Origin: Symsagittifera roscoffensis
Lineage: Eukaryota; Xenacoelomorpha; Acoela; Convolutidae
Direction of reading: 5' to 3'
Assembly: GCF_963678635.1 (NCBI RefSeq)
Contig: NC_087071.1
Coordinates: forward strand, 24,688,013-24,752,012
Length of the DNA: 64,000 nt
Both the position numbers and the translations under genes were made by a program. Positions 53,671-63,525 of this stretch are shown here, piece after piece. Under the pieces are notes generated by a model that saw only the letters and a list, made by a program, of their open reading frames with translations, searched no databases and was not told where the DNA came from. Position 1 is the first letter of the stretch. Each line of letters opens with the position of its first letter.

Positions 53671-54945
53671 TTGAAAGAAATGGAAGACTGCTTGAAGAAA
53701 TTGAACAGTGGAGTAGCCCGCAAACGACACAGTTGGGCCACACAGCAGAAGGCTGAGGTTAACAAGATAGAATTGGCGAACCAGCTGAAGAGATCCTGGC
53801 AAAACTTATTGGAGGATCATTTTGAAGAAGCTATGAGGACACCCTCATCGGCACCGCCGCTGATGGCGAATCCCTTTATCAGGACTGCAGGACAACTGAT
53901 ATTCGCGTGGAGCCTGTTGGGGATAGAGCTGGAGACACTGACCTCGTACGATAAGTTGAAGCTGGGAGGCAAAAATCTAGAGATATATCGAATGCTGATG
54001 CAGCACGTAGCCAGGGACAACTCAGGCTTGAGTCTGGCAAGAAGGAAAGATGCAACCTGTTTCTTGAGATGGACGATGTCGATGATGACTGACAGCACCA
54101 TCCTAGCATGTCATCAGAAAGCAGTTGGAAGCAAGACGCTGGAAAGGAGAGTCTCCACGGTCATCTTGAATGTGTACCAGAGTACTGGAATAGAAAGGGA
54201 GGATGGTTCTAGGCAATCTCTGGAGAGCCATAGGAAGTTAGATGAGATACGAAGGTTCTACAACAAGAAGTTCGAGGAGAAACACGACGTTCACCGCAAC
54301 CTGGCTTCGTCAGGGGAGTACTTGAAACTCAACAAAAAGGGAGAGTACCAGTATGTTTCTGGAGTGATGGGAATGGCGTACAACCCCTTCTTGGACTTGG
54401 AAGCCGGAGGTGCCCACAGAAACTATGAGGTGGCGGAGCTACTGAAGTTCTGGACAGAGAAGATAATGGAGATAGACACTGTGGAGAGAGAGAGACCTAG
54501 CCTGGGTCTGATTCTCGAGAGAACGCCGGAAGTGATAAGTGTGCCACGCTCAAGTAAAAGAGTGGAACTAAAAATGGGCAACGGGAATGGCGTGTTGACC
54601 ACGAATCTGGAAGTGGTATGGAAATTACTCAGACCCTCATGGTGTCCACATCCCCATGCGAGCCTGATTGAGGAGGTCACTGAGCGAGTGAGATTGGCAC
54701 CGACAGAGGATGAGGATTTGGCGACCCTGAGTATAGTACATAGACTGATCCTGCCTCAGATGAAAGAGTCGAGTGAGGTGACGAGTGGAACAGGGTCGGT
54801 GAAGAGGATGGAACCGGGCAGTTGTCTTGATTCGACATGTGGCAACGGCGAACATACTTGTGATGGACGATCATGCGTCAGGATACAGTCTTTCCAGAAA
54901 GAGGACCTCATCACCTGGTTTGAGGATATGAGGTTTGAGGTTTGA
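53671..54945 (+). pseudogene. ORF2 fragment with Cys cluster, element B
   Basis: 424 codons, again in the same frame. Contains CLDSTCGNGEHTC near residue 390. Ends where a deletion of about 600 bp relative to A (about 200 residues) removes the following region and shifts frame. Confidence 0.85.
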
Positions 54946-55757
54946 GAAGCATCGACCTCACGCATGGGGATTGTCCATGCCACTGTCTGGCGCAGACAGT
55001 GTGGTACCCAGAACGCGCCAATCTCTGTCTGATTTGGGACATAGAAGAGATTAAATCGTTGGGACTACCGGAGCATCGACAAAAGGTGACCATCTTGGTG
55101 GTGAGCACGATGCTGGCTCTGCGATGGATTGAAGAAAACATAGCGAAGTATAGAGAATCGAGAACACCAACAGCTGAGTCGATTCATGCGATAGATTACA
55201 GCAGGAGACTTGAGTTATTCGAGACCGCATGCAAGGTATTCGCCATACCAGTGGAGATCAGACATATATGGAGCCGCCTGAGATTCTTTCCTTGGTTTCG
55301 TGCGACATTAACATCCTGGTTATATGTGGTAACAAAGGACCACATGAGGAAACATCAAAAGGAATATCGACAATTCCAAGCCGAGATAGGACCAGATGCC
55401 TTCAAGAGACCCCTGCTAACCCATCGAAATGCGATCACGACGGGGTGGAAAAGAGTGGGCAGAATATCCAGAGACAATTCTAGAGCGAGGGAATCAATAC
55501 TGGAGGAGGACCTGGCGAAGAATACAAGCATGAGTCTTCACAATTCCTTCTGTTTGAACCGGGAGTTGAAGGTGAAGAGCCTACCAAATCAATCGAAGAG
55601 GTTACAAGAGCAGAGGGAGTGGATGCGGTCCTATGAACAGCTGAAGGCCTGGGAGGAAATTGTGATCAGCTCCGATGACGAAGAGGCACTGTTGGAACAA
55701 ATTACAGTGCCAAGAACACCGGTGTCGGGTACCTCGAAGGCGAAAAACACGAGGTGA
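54942..55757 (+). pseudogene. ORF2 C-terminal fragment, element B
   Basis: 271 codons after the deletion, starting just before HGDCPCHC and ending with EIVISSDDEEALL and a basic tail. The SUMO-interaction-like motif and the His/Cys cluster are conserved with A. Confidence 0.85.
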
Positions 55758-56199
55758 GCCGGCGGCTCGAAAGGAAAATTCTAGATTCTTGAGTCTTGAG
55801 AGGGAGGGGGCTTGAGAGTGAACTTGGATGAAATCTGGGTTCACTAAAAAGAAATTTTAGACGAATAGGATATTGTTATTAATATGATAGATCTATTATA
55901 TAAGTCAAAATGATGCATGACAATTTCCTGACTGAATAGGACAAAAGAAATTTTAAAAATTACCAGCTTAAAAAGAGGGGATTCATGGGTGCAGGTGTGT
56001 GCAGATTTTGATTGTTGTTTAGCGATAGCGTGAAAATTTTATATGGTTGTGAATTTTGGAAGGCAGATAAACTTAAGTCCGATGCAAACTTCTGTAAATG
56101 ACCACTAGCACTGTATCTTGAGCAACACTCGGTTCTCTGGGACTCACTGGCAGATGACAACACACGATGGGGACATCGATCTCGAGTCCGGGGAGTATG
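55758..56199 (+). other. Element B region between ORF2 and 3' LTR
   Basis: Non-coding, homologous to 13025-13453. Ends GTCCGGGGAGTATG directly before TGCCAG. Contains TTCTTGAGTCTTGAG near 55785. Confidence 0.6.
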
Positions 56200-57084
56200 T
56201 GCCAGTCGGTCATGTCTGGAGGTTTGACCTTGAGAAACACGTAATTTTGGTGTGAAGTTTTAATTTTAAAAATTTCGAATGGAGCCTGTCATGCTCAGTT
56301 TTCTCGAACCAACTGAAAACGCAAAAATCAAAAGTCAGAACGTCCGAATTAACAATAGCGGGAAACTACTCAAGAAAAAGGCAGGAAATTGCTATTCGCA
56401 ATTTCTCGAGACGAAATAATCAGAGAGTAGAGCTGTCTCATCCTGAAAATAGGAGAATAGAATACAGACTTGAGAAAGGAAGACTATTCGAACGGAAAGG
56501 AGTGAACATTCAATGGAAGAGTGGACAACTCGAGTGTCCCAATGGTTCATTCAGAAACTTTGATTCTTGAGACAGAACTTACTTCTGTTGTTAAAACTAA
56601 TTAGCATCAAACTTATTTAGTTATATTATTTGATTCTCAAGCTGCTTATCTCTTAGTTACTCCTCATACTCAAGTGCATCGACATGTGAGTTCTCAATTT
56701 AAATTTCTCGAGTGTATTTTATGATAGTTATGTTGACATAAGGCGAGTTTTAGGTTGATCCATCTGAAATGGATCAAAGTTCCACTGTCCAATAAAAAGT
56801 AACTAAGCGGATTGTTCCGACCCGGTTTTTAACGGCGTTCATGTATTTTGGGTATTTCGAGACCTAAGTATGGGGACGTTTTTATTTCTAGAGTGGGGGG
56901 GTATTTTGGTAGTGGCCTTTAAGCTGTAACGGGTTCCAGTCTCAGGTCGCAAGCGAACCGAATTGGCTCCGACCGTTCTTGAGGTAGAAAAACACAAGAG
57001 ATAGTGTCCCTGACTCTTGAGCCAATGGTTATAGGGCCTATTTTTCTTAAGCCTCATGTGTGACTACAGTAGACGAATGTTACA
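56200..57084 (+). repeat. Element B 3' LTR
   Basis: Pair of 35030-35913, ending GAATGTTACA. PLE-1 sequence resumes at 57085. Confidence 0.95.
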
Positions 57085-57484
57085 TCAAAAATTTTTTTCA
57101 GCCGGAATTTTTTGGTTCTGGAACTTTAGCCTAAGTGTCAGCTTCCTATTTCTAAACTCACCTCGCCTGTTGATTGTTGGTCTCTCTTTTCTAATGTACA
57201 GCCTCTATTGTAAGTAACTTAATGCTGCTGGACGCCTGGTCGATTATCCATTTAAACTCCAACTTACCACTCTCACTGCCACACTGCCTTTTATGCAGTC
57301 CAACTGGGGTATCGTCTTTTCGGTGTTCCTCAATCCTTGTGGTGAGATGTCGGGCCGTCTGGCGGGCATAGATGGATTTGCACCCACAACATTCAAGTCT
57401 CTACACCACTTTCGATTTCAGTTCAGTGGAAAAGGAGGATTTTAGAGAGGGAATTCAAATTTTCATTTTCCTCGTCGTGAATAT
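57085..57484 (-). pseudogene. PLE-1 GIY-YIG endonuclease remnant
   Basis: On the minus strand, about 57395-57200 reads CGCKSIYARQTARHLTTRIEEH, the pattern of the GIY-YIG-type endonuclease that ends Penelope-like polyproteins (C-x-C...Y-GQT-R-L-TRI-EH). There are frameshifts and stops upstream. The coding continues at 59223 on the far side of the Mutator-like element. Element B interrupts the 3' side. Confidence 0.75.
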
Positions 57485-59222
57485 GGGTACAGGACTTTAT
57501 CCTCCACGGTAATTATCCTCCAGGCGATATCCTCCATGGCGGATAAAGTCCTCCGAGGGACTTTATCCGCCAAATGTTGGAGGACAAAGACGCTGAATCT
57601 AAAAATCATAGTTTCAGACCACTGAGGGTAACTTTTTGACTAATATTTTTTTGAAAATAGGTTGTAAAGGCTTTTGTGAGGTGAGTGATCAGAATCTGGT
57701 ACTAAAATGTCTAAAATGATGAGATTAAGGGATAGAATATATTATCAAATTGGAATGTATTAGAAGAAAGTATCGTTAAAACAGAAGAATGAGGGCAATA
57801 ATCAACAGCAAAATTACAAATTACTCGGACATCCAACAAGCCGTGAGCACCTACCATGCATGGTTCCGGCACTGATGGTTCCGACTGGGAAGCAACGGTA
57901 GAGACAATACCTTCCGGAGGAATGTGCGGATCGTTTCAACAGAAGAGTACGCATCTTTAAGTCCATTCTCAGTGATGTGCTTAAAAACCGCTTGTGTCCA
58001 ATGGAAATAACAGCCTCTAATCGACGTTTGAGGAAAGACTGATTGTATTGCTTTCCAAGGCGCCACTTCAAAATCGCAAACGACCTCTTCCACTTTGCAT
58101 CGTCCAGCGACATCTAATTTTTCTTGCAGTACACTTTTATAATCATTCATGCTTCTTCCTGACATTATTGCAATCGATATAGGTACATGCTGCCTCTCTT
58201 GCGATGCACTATTAGTGACGAACGTGTGAATTGAGAATAGTTGCTTGAATGGCTCCTTAACGACTTTAAACGTTGCATCTATGAACCACGTTTTCGCATT
58301 TTTCAAGTGACTTTTTTGATTTTCTGTTGCAAATAGGAGATGTCGGCGATCGCCTGAACGAATATCACCACGCAAAAAATTACTCAGGACATGGTCAAGT
58401 TCTAATTTAGACGTCAGATCAAAAGGATGTTTCGGGCGGTTTTCTTGGCGAACTCGACTAACACGTCGCCTGATAGAGTCTTTCTTAGCAAGTGCTCCAG
58501 ATGGTGTCTCATCGGCTAAATCAAGAAGAACATCGTCAATTATTGCATTCGTTGATTTGAAAGGCTGCGACCTTGCTAGCTTCTTAGACTCAAAAGCAAT
58601 TATCTTTTTCTTAACTATACCAGGCCTAGCCTCGCATTTATGGTGGCCTAATTTTTGATACTTCCCATCGACCTTCTTAATGGCGGCGTAGCAGCGAACC
58701 TCCTTAGTGCGAACCGTGCATGTCCAAATATTAGACCTCTTATGCGAATAGACATATCCAGTTACTTCTGCTACCAAATTGCCCCCTTTCTTAGCATGAC
58801 TAGGACGGTCGATAAAAACGTCATTCTCTTCGTCGGGTTGAATGGTACTTGGAGTTTCGGGTACTTCAACGTCACTATCAACAGTTATTGGCGTGGAACT
58901 TCTAGGTTCACCCTCAAATTCCTCAAAGTAAACTGTTTCATTGCAGGAAAGCTCGTCTTCAGATGTTCCGAAGTCAACTTGTTCCATATAATTGGGCTGC
59001 CCGTACGCGGAATGATCAGGAAGTTCCATTTATTGTCTGAAAGGATCAAATATTGGATATAATCTAATAATTTGACTGAATTTAGTAATTGGAGGAAAAC
59101 ATCCAAATTCATAAAATTGGGGGATAAAAATGGAGGAAAAAGTCCCTGTTTGAGAAATGGAGGATAATGGTGGAGGATATCGCCTGGAGGATAATGACCG
59201 TGGAGGATAAAGTCCGTTTCCC
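57485..59222 (-). mobile_element. Mutator-like (MULE) transposon, 1.74 kb
   Basis: Terminal inverted repeats of about 50 bp (outer ends GGGTACAGGACTTTATCC and GGGAAACGGACTTTATCC, then CTCCACGG and CCAGGCGATATCCTCCA). A perfect 9-bp target duplication, CGTGAATAT, lies at 57476-57484 and 59223-59231, the size typical of Mutator. Just inside the left end is a second inverted copy of the TIR core, a 14-bp stem with 6-nt loop (57538-57571, GGCGGATAAAGTCC). It interrupts PLE-1. Confidence 0.9.
57851..59029 (-). CDS. MULE transposase with FLYWCH-type zinc finger, truncated
   Basis: 392 codons. An acidic N-terminus is followed by a FLYWCH-like segment (IWTCTVRTKEVRCYA...GHHKCEA, about 97-130). The MULE catalytic core has Asp in WFIDATFKVVK (near 250) and Asp in VVCDFEVAPWKAI (near 312), then CYFHWTQAVFKHI. 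The last residues (SLPLLPSRNHQCRNHAW) look frameshifted, and the region expected to hold the third catalytic acidic residue is missing or out of frame. The protein is shorter than typical MULE transposases, so it is probably inactive. Confidence 0.8.
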   Translation of the reverse strand: MELPDHSAYGQPNYMEQVDFGTSEDELSCNETVYFEEFEGEPRSSTPITVDSDVEVPETPSTIQPDEENDVFIDRPSHAKKGGNLVAEVTGYVYSHKRSNIWTCTVRTKEVRCYAAIKKVDGKYQKLGHHKCEARPGIVKKKIIAFESKKLARSQPFKSTNAIIDDVLLDLADETPSGALAKKDSIRRRVSRVRQENRPKHPFDLTSKLELDHVLSNFLRGDIRSGDRRHLLFATENQKSHLKNAKTWFIDATFKVVKEPFKQLFSIHTFVTNSASQERQHVPISIAIMSGRSMNDYKSVLQEKLDVAGRCKVEEVVCDFEVAPWKAIQSVFPQTSIRGCYFHWTQAVFKHITENGLKDAYSSVETIRTFLRKVLSLPLLPSRNHQCRNHAW

Positions 59223-59534
59223 CGTGAATATTATCTGCACATTGGTGATATCGCGCACTTTTTTTGCTAATATCTGACTCTGATTCCCTCTTCATTGGAC
59301 CATCAAGATGGGTGGTGAATCACTGATATAATCATAGGGCTTCTTCCTCTCAGGCATAATTTTTTTTGCTCTCCGTGATGATCTTTTCAAGGGCATGCGA
59401 CGCAACCCGCGACGACCAAGTTTCCGGATATTGTTTATCCAACCACTGTTCACAGTTGATTTGCATCGCTTAAACCATGTGGTCAAGACATATGAAGAGA
59501 AGTTAGCTGTGTTTGAGTGCCGGCTCAGGCGCAC
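59223..59534 (-). pseudogene. PLE-1 coding remnant upstream of GIY-YIG
   Basis: 80 codons at 59534-59292 (FSSYVLTTWFKRC...KKPYDYI) followed by frameshifted RGNQSQILAKKVRDIT. Placed in PLE-1 because it joins, across the MULE, to sequence that parallels 63040-63110 of PLE-2. The junction with the next element is at about 59530. Confidence 0.5.
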
Positions 59535-60049
59535 AGATGGCGTTGCACAGCGATGCCCAGCCGTTGTCTTAAAAATAGAAAACAGCGTTTTTCTTGAGCT
59601 TTTGCATCAATGCGGCGGGAGAGTTCTTTCAAAAAGTTATAGCTGGTTTCACCTATACCTCCGAGGATCTCGATTGCAACAGGTTCAAAATAGTAAAAGG
59701 TTTCCAGCTGGCGATAATTGTTGCTTTTTCTATCTTCTGCTATGTTGGCGCTGACTAGGCCTTCTTGTTTTCCTGAGGAAATATTGGATGTTGCAATTCT
59801 ATTGACGCATGTAAAATCCCAGGCAATGGGCTTGCCACCTTGCCAGGGTGTCAATCTGGTGCCGTCCGGTCGGCGTCCGTCATTACGGAGAAGGCCAGAA
59901 GGTTCAAGCGTGACGTGAATTAGTGCGGTTTTGAAGGCATCACGGATAATTTTTTTTGATGGCATTTTATATGGTGTGTCTCGTGAACCTTGAGGTGATT
60001 CGCGGGCAGACCAAGGCATGCGTGCCGTAGGTGTCGAGAGTGGTGCCAC
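59525..60049 (-). pseudogene. RT element C-terminus with PD-(D/E)xK-like domain
   Basis: 174 codons. The run RRPDGTRLTPWQGGKPIAWDFTC has the spacing of a PD-(D/E)xK-type nuclease (PD, then D-x-T), and KRCFLFLRQRLGIAVQRH is the usual C-terminal signature of this RT family in invertebrates. Separated from the RT part by broken sequence at 60050-60168. Assignment to a named retroelement clade is not possible here. Confidence 0.55.
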
Positions 60050-60168
60050 ACAGACATCTGTGTTTTGTGGATACAGGGGCGCCCACAGGCGATGCGGAAC
60101 TGGTCATCCTGGAGACAGAGACCAAGAGGAATGGAAGGAAGGGCCTGGAGCCAATCTCCTGCTCCTCG

Positions 60169-60957
60169 TCAGTTGTCTCCTTGTAGGCGAGCTTTTTGAA
60201 GATCAGTTGCAGATTGCTCGATAAGAAGTCCGAGATTGTTCTTCGAGACTGGATTAGTCCATTGTTTCCGAAGTGGTTTAGTCATTGCAGAAGTTATACT
60301 GGAAGTTTCACCTGCCATTGATTTCCAAATAGATAGTGCCTCTCGGAGAAGCGAATCTGGCTGGGAATGATTATTCAACAGCGATGTGGCAAGTAATGAG
60401 CAAGAAACGAACATTGCAATGAAGGCAGAGGGTGCTAGTTCAATTGAAAAACGTAGGCCGAAGCCACCAAGCTTGACTGGGAGTGTCAGTTGAGTCCAAG
60501 TGTCCCTCCCAAGAGATATGTCCGTGACTGATTCAATGGTGTCTTTCAGATTGTCAGGCAGTTCTTGTGAAATTTTGTCCTTTTTCAAGACAGCAGAGGT
60601 ATGGAATATGTATAAAAGTTTTGGTATAGCGAAGCAATTTTTGATGAGGAAGAAGGCTTGATGTTTGGGAAAGTCTTTGATGTTGGTGGAAATGCGTTTG
60701 AACTCTTCATTTTTCTTCTCGAGTATCGCGTCAATGCTTTTCTCGCCTAATGCTGCACCTTTAATTGTCACGTTTTCTACCGGAATCAACTCGATGAGCG
60801 GACAGATAACGTTTAACTTCTCACGAATTGAGACAGTGTTTTCTGCTTTCACCGGGAGTTCACATTTGGTGGGCCTGATCATCAGTCCAAGTTTTCTGGC
60901 CTCATCAGTGAGCTTTTTCAAGTATTGTAAGATAGTTTTCCAGTTATCACCCGCCAA
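60169..60957 (-). pseudogene. RT element: thumb and downstream region
   Basis: 262 codons: GLMIRPTKCELP (after the RT active site), LPVKLGGFGLRFS and APSAFIAMF. Continues the RT palm pieces at higher coordinates after a stop. There is no intact frame, so this is a relic. Confidence 0.65.
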
Positions 60958-61996
60958 TATAACATCAAGCTAGCCACATTTGAATTTGGAAGCCAGATTA
61001 GCGAGCAGATGATGAAAAACAATGCAGAACCCAATGGATACAATCGGATATCCTTGCTGAAAATCTTCGCTTGAAAGGATAACGTAGCCACCGTAGCACA
61101 AAAATGAAGATAGTTTGTAACAGCGTTTTACGAGTGGATAGACTCCTGGGGCATGTAAAATGAATTCTTCCGCCAGGCAATCTCTTCTGACGGTATTGAT
61201 TGCGTTTGCAAAAATCAATTTTGAGGAAGACCATGTCTTCGAGCATTTTGTTGATGAAGGATCGAGCTCCAAAACGGCAGCCTCTTCTGCTCCAAAACGG
61301 ACACCTGCTCCAAAATTCATGGGTTCCATCATTGGTGCAAGTTTTTGGTGATAACACGGGCAGCGCACTTGCCGGCAAGTCATCTGAATGTTTCGCCAAT
61401 GGCAATTGGCCTTGCACCACCATATTTTTTCTCCAGCGATATGAGATTTTCACCGAACAGCAGTGGTTGCTGAAATTTTGTTGCTGAGGAGGATGTTGCA
61501 TAGTTCGGTAATATAATCAAGGAGTTTTCTGCCCGTTTCTCCGTTGCGATCTTTTAAATGTTGTGCGCGGAGTGATGAAGGGCCTGCTCCAGATCCGTTC
61601 GGGAAAGAGTTGATCATGTCTTTCACAAGGTCACTGGTAACAGTGAGAGTATCAGCTTCGTTGTCGATTGACGGAAAAGGTCGCCTGTTTTCGGGACAGT
61701 CCGGATGTTTGTCCTGAAGAAGCTTGAGATTGGTTTCATCAGGGGTAGAAAAAGTGTCAAATGAGCTCGCGAGTCTGACAGCACCCCTAACATCTCCCAA
61801 GTCAAGTTTTTCCGACATTCTTTTCGCAATGTTTGATATTGTAGAAGTGTTCTTCCTGGTACTGACTTTCTGTTCTTCCAACATAGCTCGTGTCATGAGA
61901 ACCTTGATGTCAATTTCTAAGAAAGCTGCAATTTGCTTGTTGACGAGGCCGGCTAGAGACTGCTTTTTGCGAGACTTGGATCTAGCTGGTAGATGT
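60958..61996 (-). pseudogene. RT element: reverse transcriptase palm, broken
   Basis: Pieces in different frames: SFPNGSGAGPSSLRAQHLKD (61896-61450 frame), KKYGGARPIAIGETF, then KIDFCKRNQYRQKR-type and YPIVSIGFCIVFH pieces. The catalytic YLDD position reads stop-LDV (about 60975), so both the tyrosine and the second Asp are lost. The frame is open upstream to about 61996. Orientation and order fit one minus-strand element from about 61996 to 59525. Confidence 0.65.
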
Positions 61997-62416
61997 GGTA
62001 ATAATCATTGGGTTTCATATCGCATTTTTTTCATAACCACGGAAAAATTGATGGAAAACAAATCGGCGGTGAAATGAAAACCGCAAGGGAAAAGATGACA
62101 TCTACTGATTAGAAATAATTATCTCATATATTCAACTTGACTGCACTAAAACGTGACGTACACTTCGACTCCACAAATTAATTCCACTTGGAAATGAAGT
62201 TTTTTTTAAAGAAAATTTCTGATGGAAATACTATTTGGAACCTCTATGAAAAATTTAAGTTACTGATAGTCCAAAAAATAAAAATGTATCATTAACAGGA
62301 CTGTGTGGTTAGTAGGTTTCCTCCTCAATACTATATACTCTCACAGTTTGACCCAGTAAACAATTTTTTGTTCATAAAACAAAAACTAAAATTTTTTTAA
62401 ATGATAAGAAATTTAA
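61997..62416. other. AT-rich spacer
   Basis: I see no coding, repeat or RNA feature here apart from A/T runs. It may contain the 5' region of the RT element or the edge of PLE-2. Confidence 0.4.
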
Positions 62417-62459
62417 AAGCGTTAAATCAAACGTTTTCGCACATTTTGTGCATCATCAG
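62417..62459 (-). ncRNA. Hammerhead-ribozyme-like core at the PLE-2 end
   Basis: The minus strand reads CTGATGA, then a perfect stem II (GCACA-AAA-UGUGC with the neighbouring U), then GAAA: the invariant type I hammerhead core. A CGTT/AACG pair could be stem III. The cleavage-site base after it is C and not U-H, and stem I is weak, so activity is doubtful. Hammerheads are known in Penelope-like retroelements. A mutated copy lies at 34743-34797. Confidence 0.6.
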
Positions 62460-62879
62460 AATTAGAAGTTTCTCGACAATATCTACGAAACGATCAAAGA
62501 TCTGAAAAAATGAGAATCATGTCTAAAAAAGCTCCGAACTTTTTTTGACCAATCAAATTTAAACAACTGTAATTACCTATAAGTTACGTAACCATAAAAA
62601 AACTTTTCAAGTAAATTTCTGAGATTTTTTAGCTTTTCTGTTCTTTTATTGCTATCAAATTTCGATATGGGAACATTTTTCAATTTTGACATGTCCGTTT
62701 TACGAATTTGGACCATGTTACATAATAATTTTAGTGTTTTTTCCCGGCTTCTGACTTCATCGCTTCTGACCTCTCGCTCCAAATATGCAAAACCTCTAGT
62801 GTGAGTAACTTCTGACTGTTTGCTCTATAATCTCTGACTACAGCTCACCAGTACCGCCTAATTCCTTATAACATTCTAA

Positions 62880-63026
62880 TAAGTTTTGCCCTTATGGGGA
62901 GTCCCCTTTGCGTTGTTCATCGAACCTCGTGGCTAAATGTCGGACTGTCTGGCCGACATAGGTGGAGTTACAAACACTACATGTAAGCTCAAACACCACT
63001 TTGGATCTCAGGTCACGCGCAAAGGA
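62880..63026 (-). pseudogene. PLE-2 GIY-YIG-type endonuclease remnant
   Basis: The minus strand reads CSVCNSTYVGQTVRHLATRF, matching the PLE-1 domain (CKSIYARQTARHLTTRI). An in-frame TAA follows within 20 codons. Confidence 0.7.
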
Positions 63027-63525
63027 AGTTGAGCAAGTTTTCAATTTTCTTGTTGTAAAACTTATTTGTGCACCGGTTATTTGCCGAACATTTGCAGCTT
63101 ACAGTTGAGATGGATTGCCTCGATACTGCATTGTAAAAAAGAGGGTTAGTCTTTCAACCATTTATATTTTCTCGGTTCTGATGCCGTCACCTCTAAATTT
63201 TTCTTTCTCTCACTGATCTTGTTTAGAGTTTCAAAACTACCCTGTCCGACCATATTTTCGAATATTGATTTTCAATCTATTGTTTCTAATTTTTTTCCAT
63301 TGTCCGGTCAAAATTTTCCCACTCCCATGTTGAGGTACTTCTGAAAACCCTGTGGACCGTCCCTTCAATAACGTTTCTTTAGTATTGCAAAAGTGCGCAA
63401 AATCTAAAATTTAGAATGGTACCGGTATCAGTGCGTTTTTGGTACCACCCACATGTGACCTTTTTTCCTGAGTCCACTTTGGCATTTAAATCCAAAAAGA
63501 CCCAATACCGTTACTATCAAATCTT

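Larger units (their letters stand above)
35030..57084 (+). mobile_element. Element B: giant (22 kb) Ty3/Gypsy-like LTR retrotransposon
   Basis: Same family and order as element A but in plus orientation, and clearly diverged from it in every part. LTRs lie at 35030-35913 and 56200-57084 and differ by eye at about a dozen positions. Flanks are TCATG (left) and TCAAA (right): only three of five match, so the target duplication is decayed or lost. Lesions: 1-bp deletion near 40686, 4-bp insertion near 42012, stop at 46197, about 19-bp deletion near 50000, stops at 50830 and 53515, and a deletion of about 600 bp near 54930. It lies inside PLE-1. Confidence 0.95.

Noticed and set aside
12123-57084. 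Endogenous retrovirus with an envelope gene
   Set aside because: ORF2 has no signal peptide, fusion peptide or clear transmembrane anchor; it carries a coiled coil and hydrolase-like domains.
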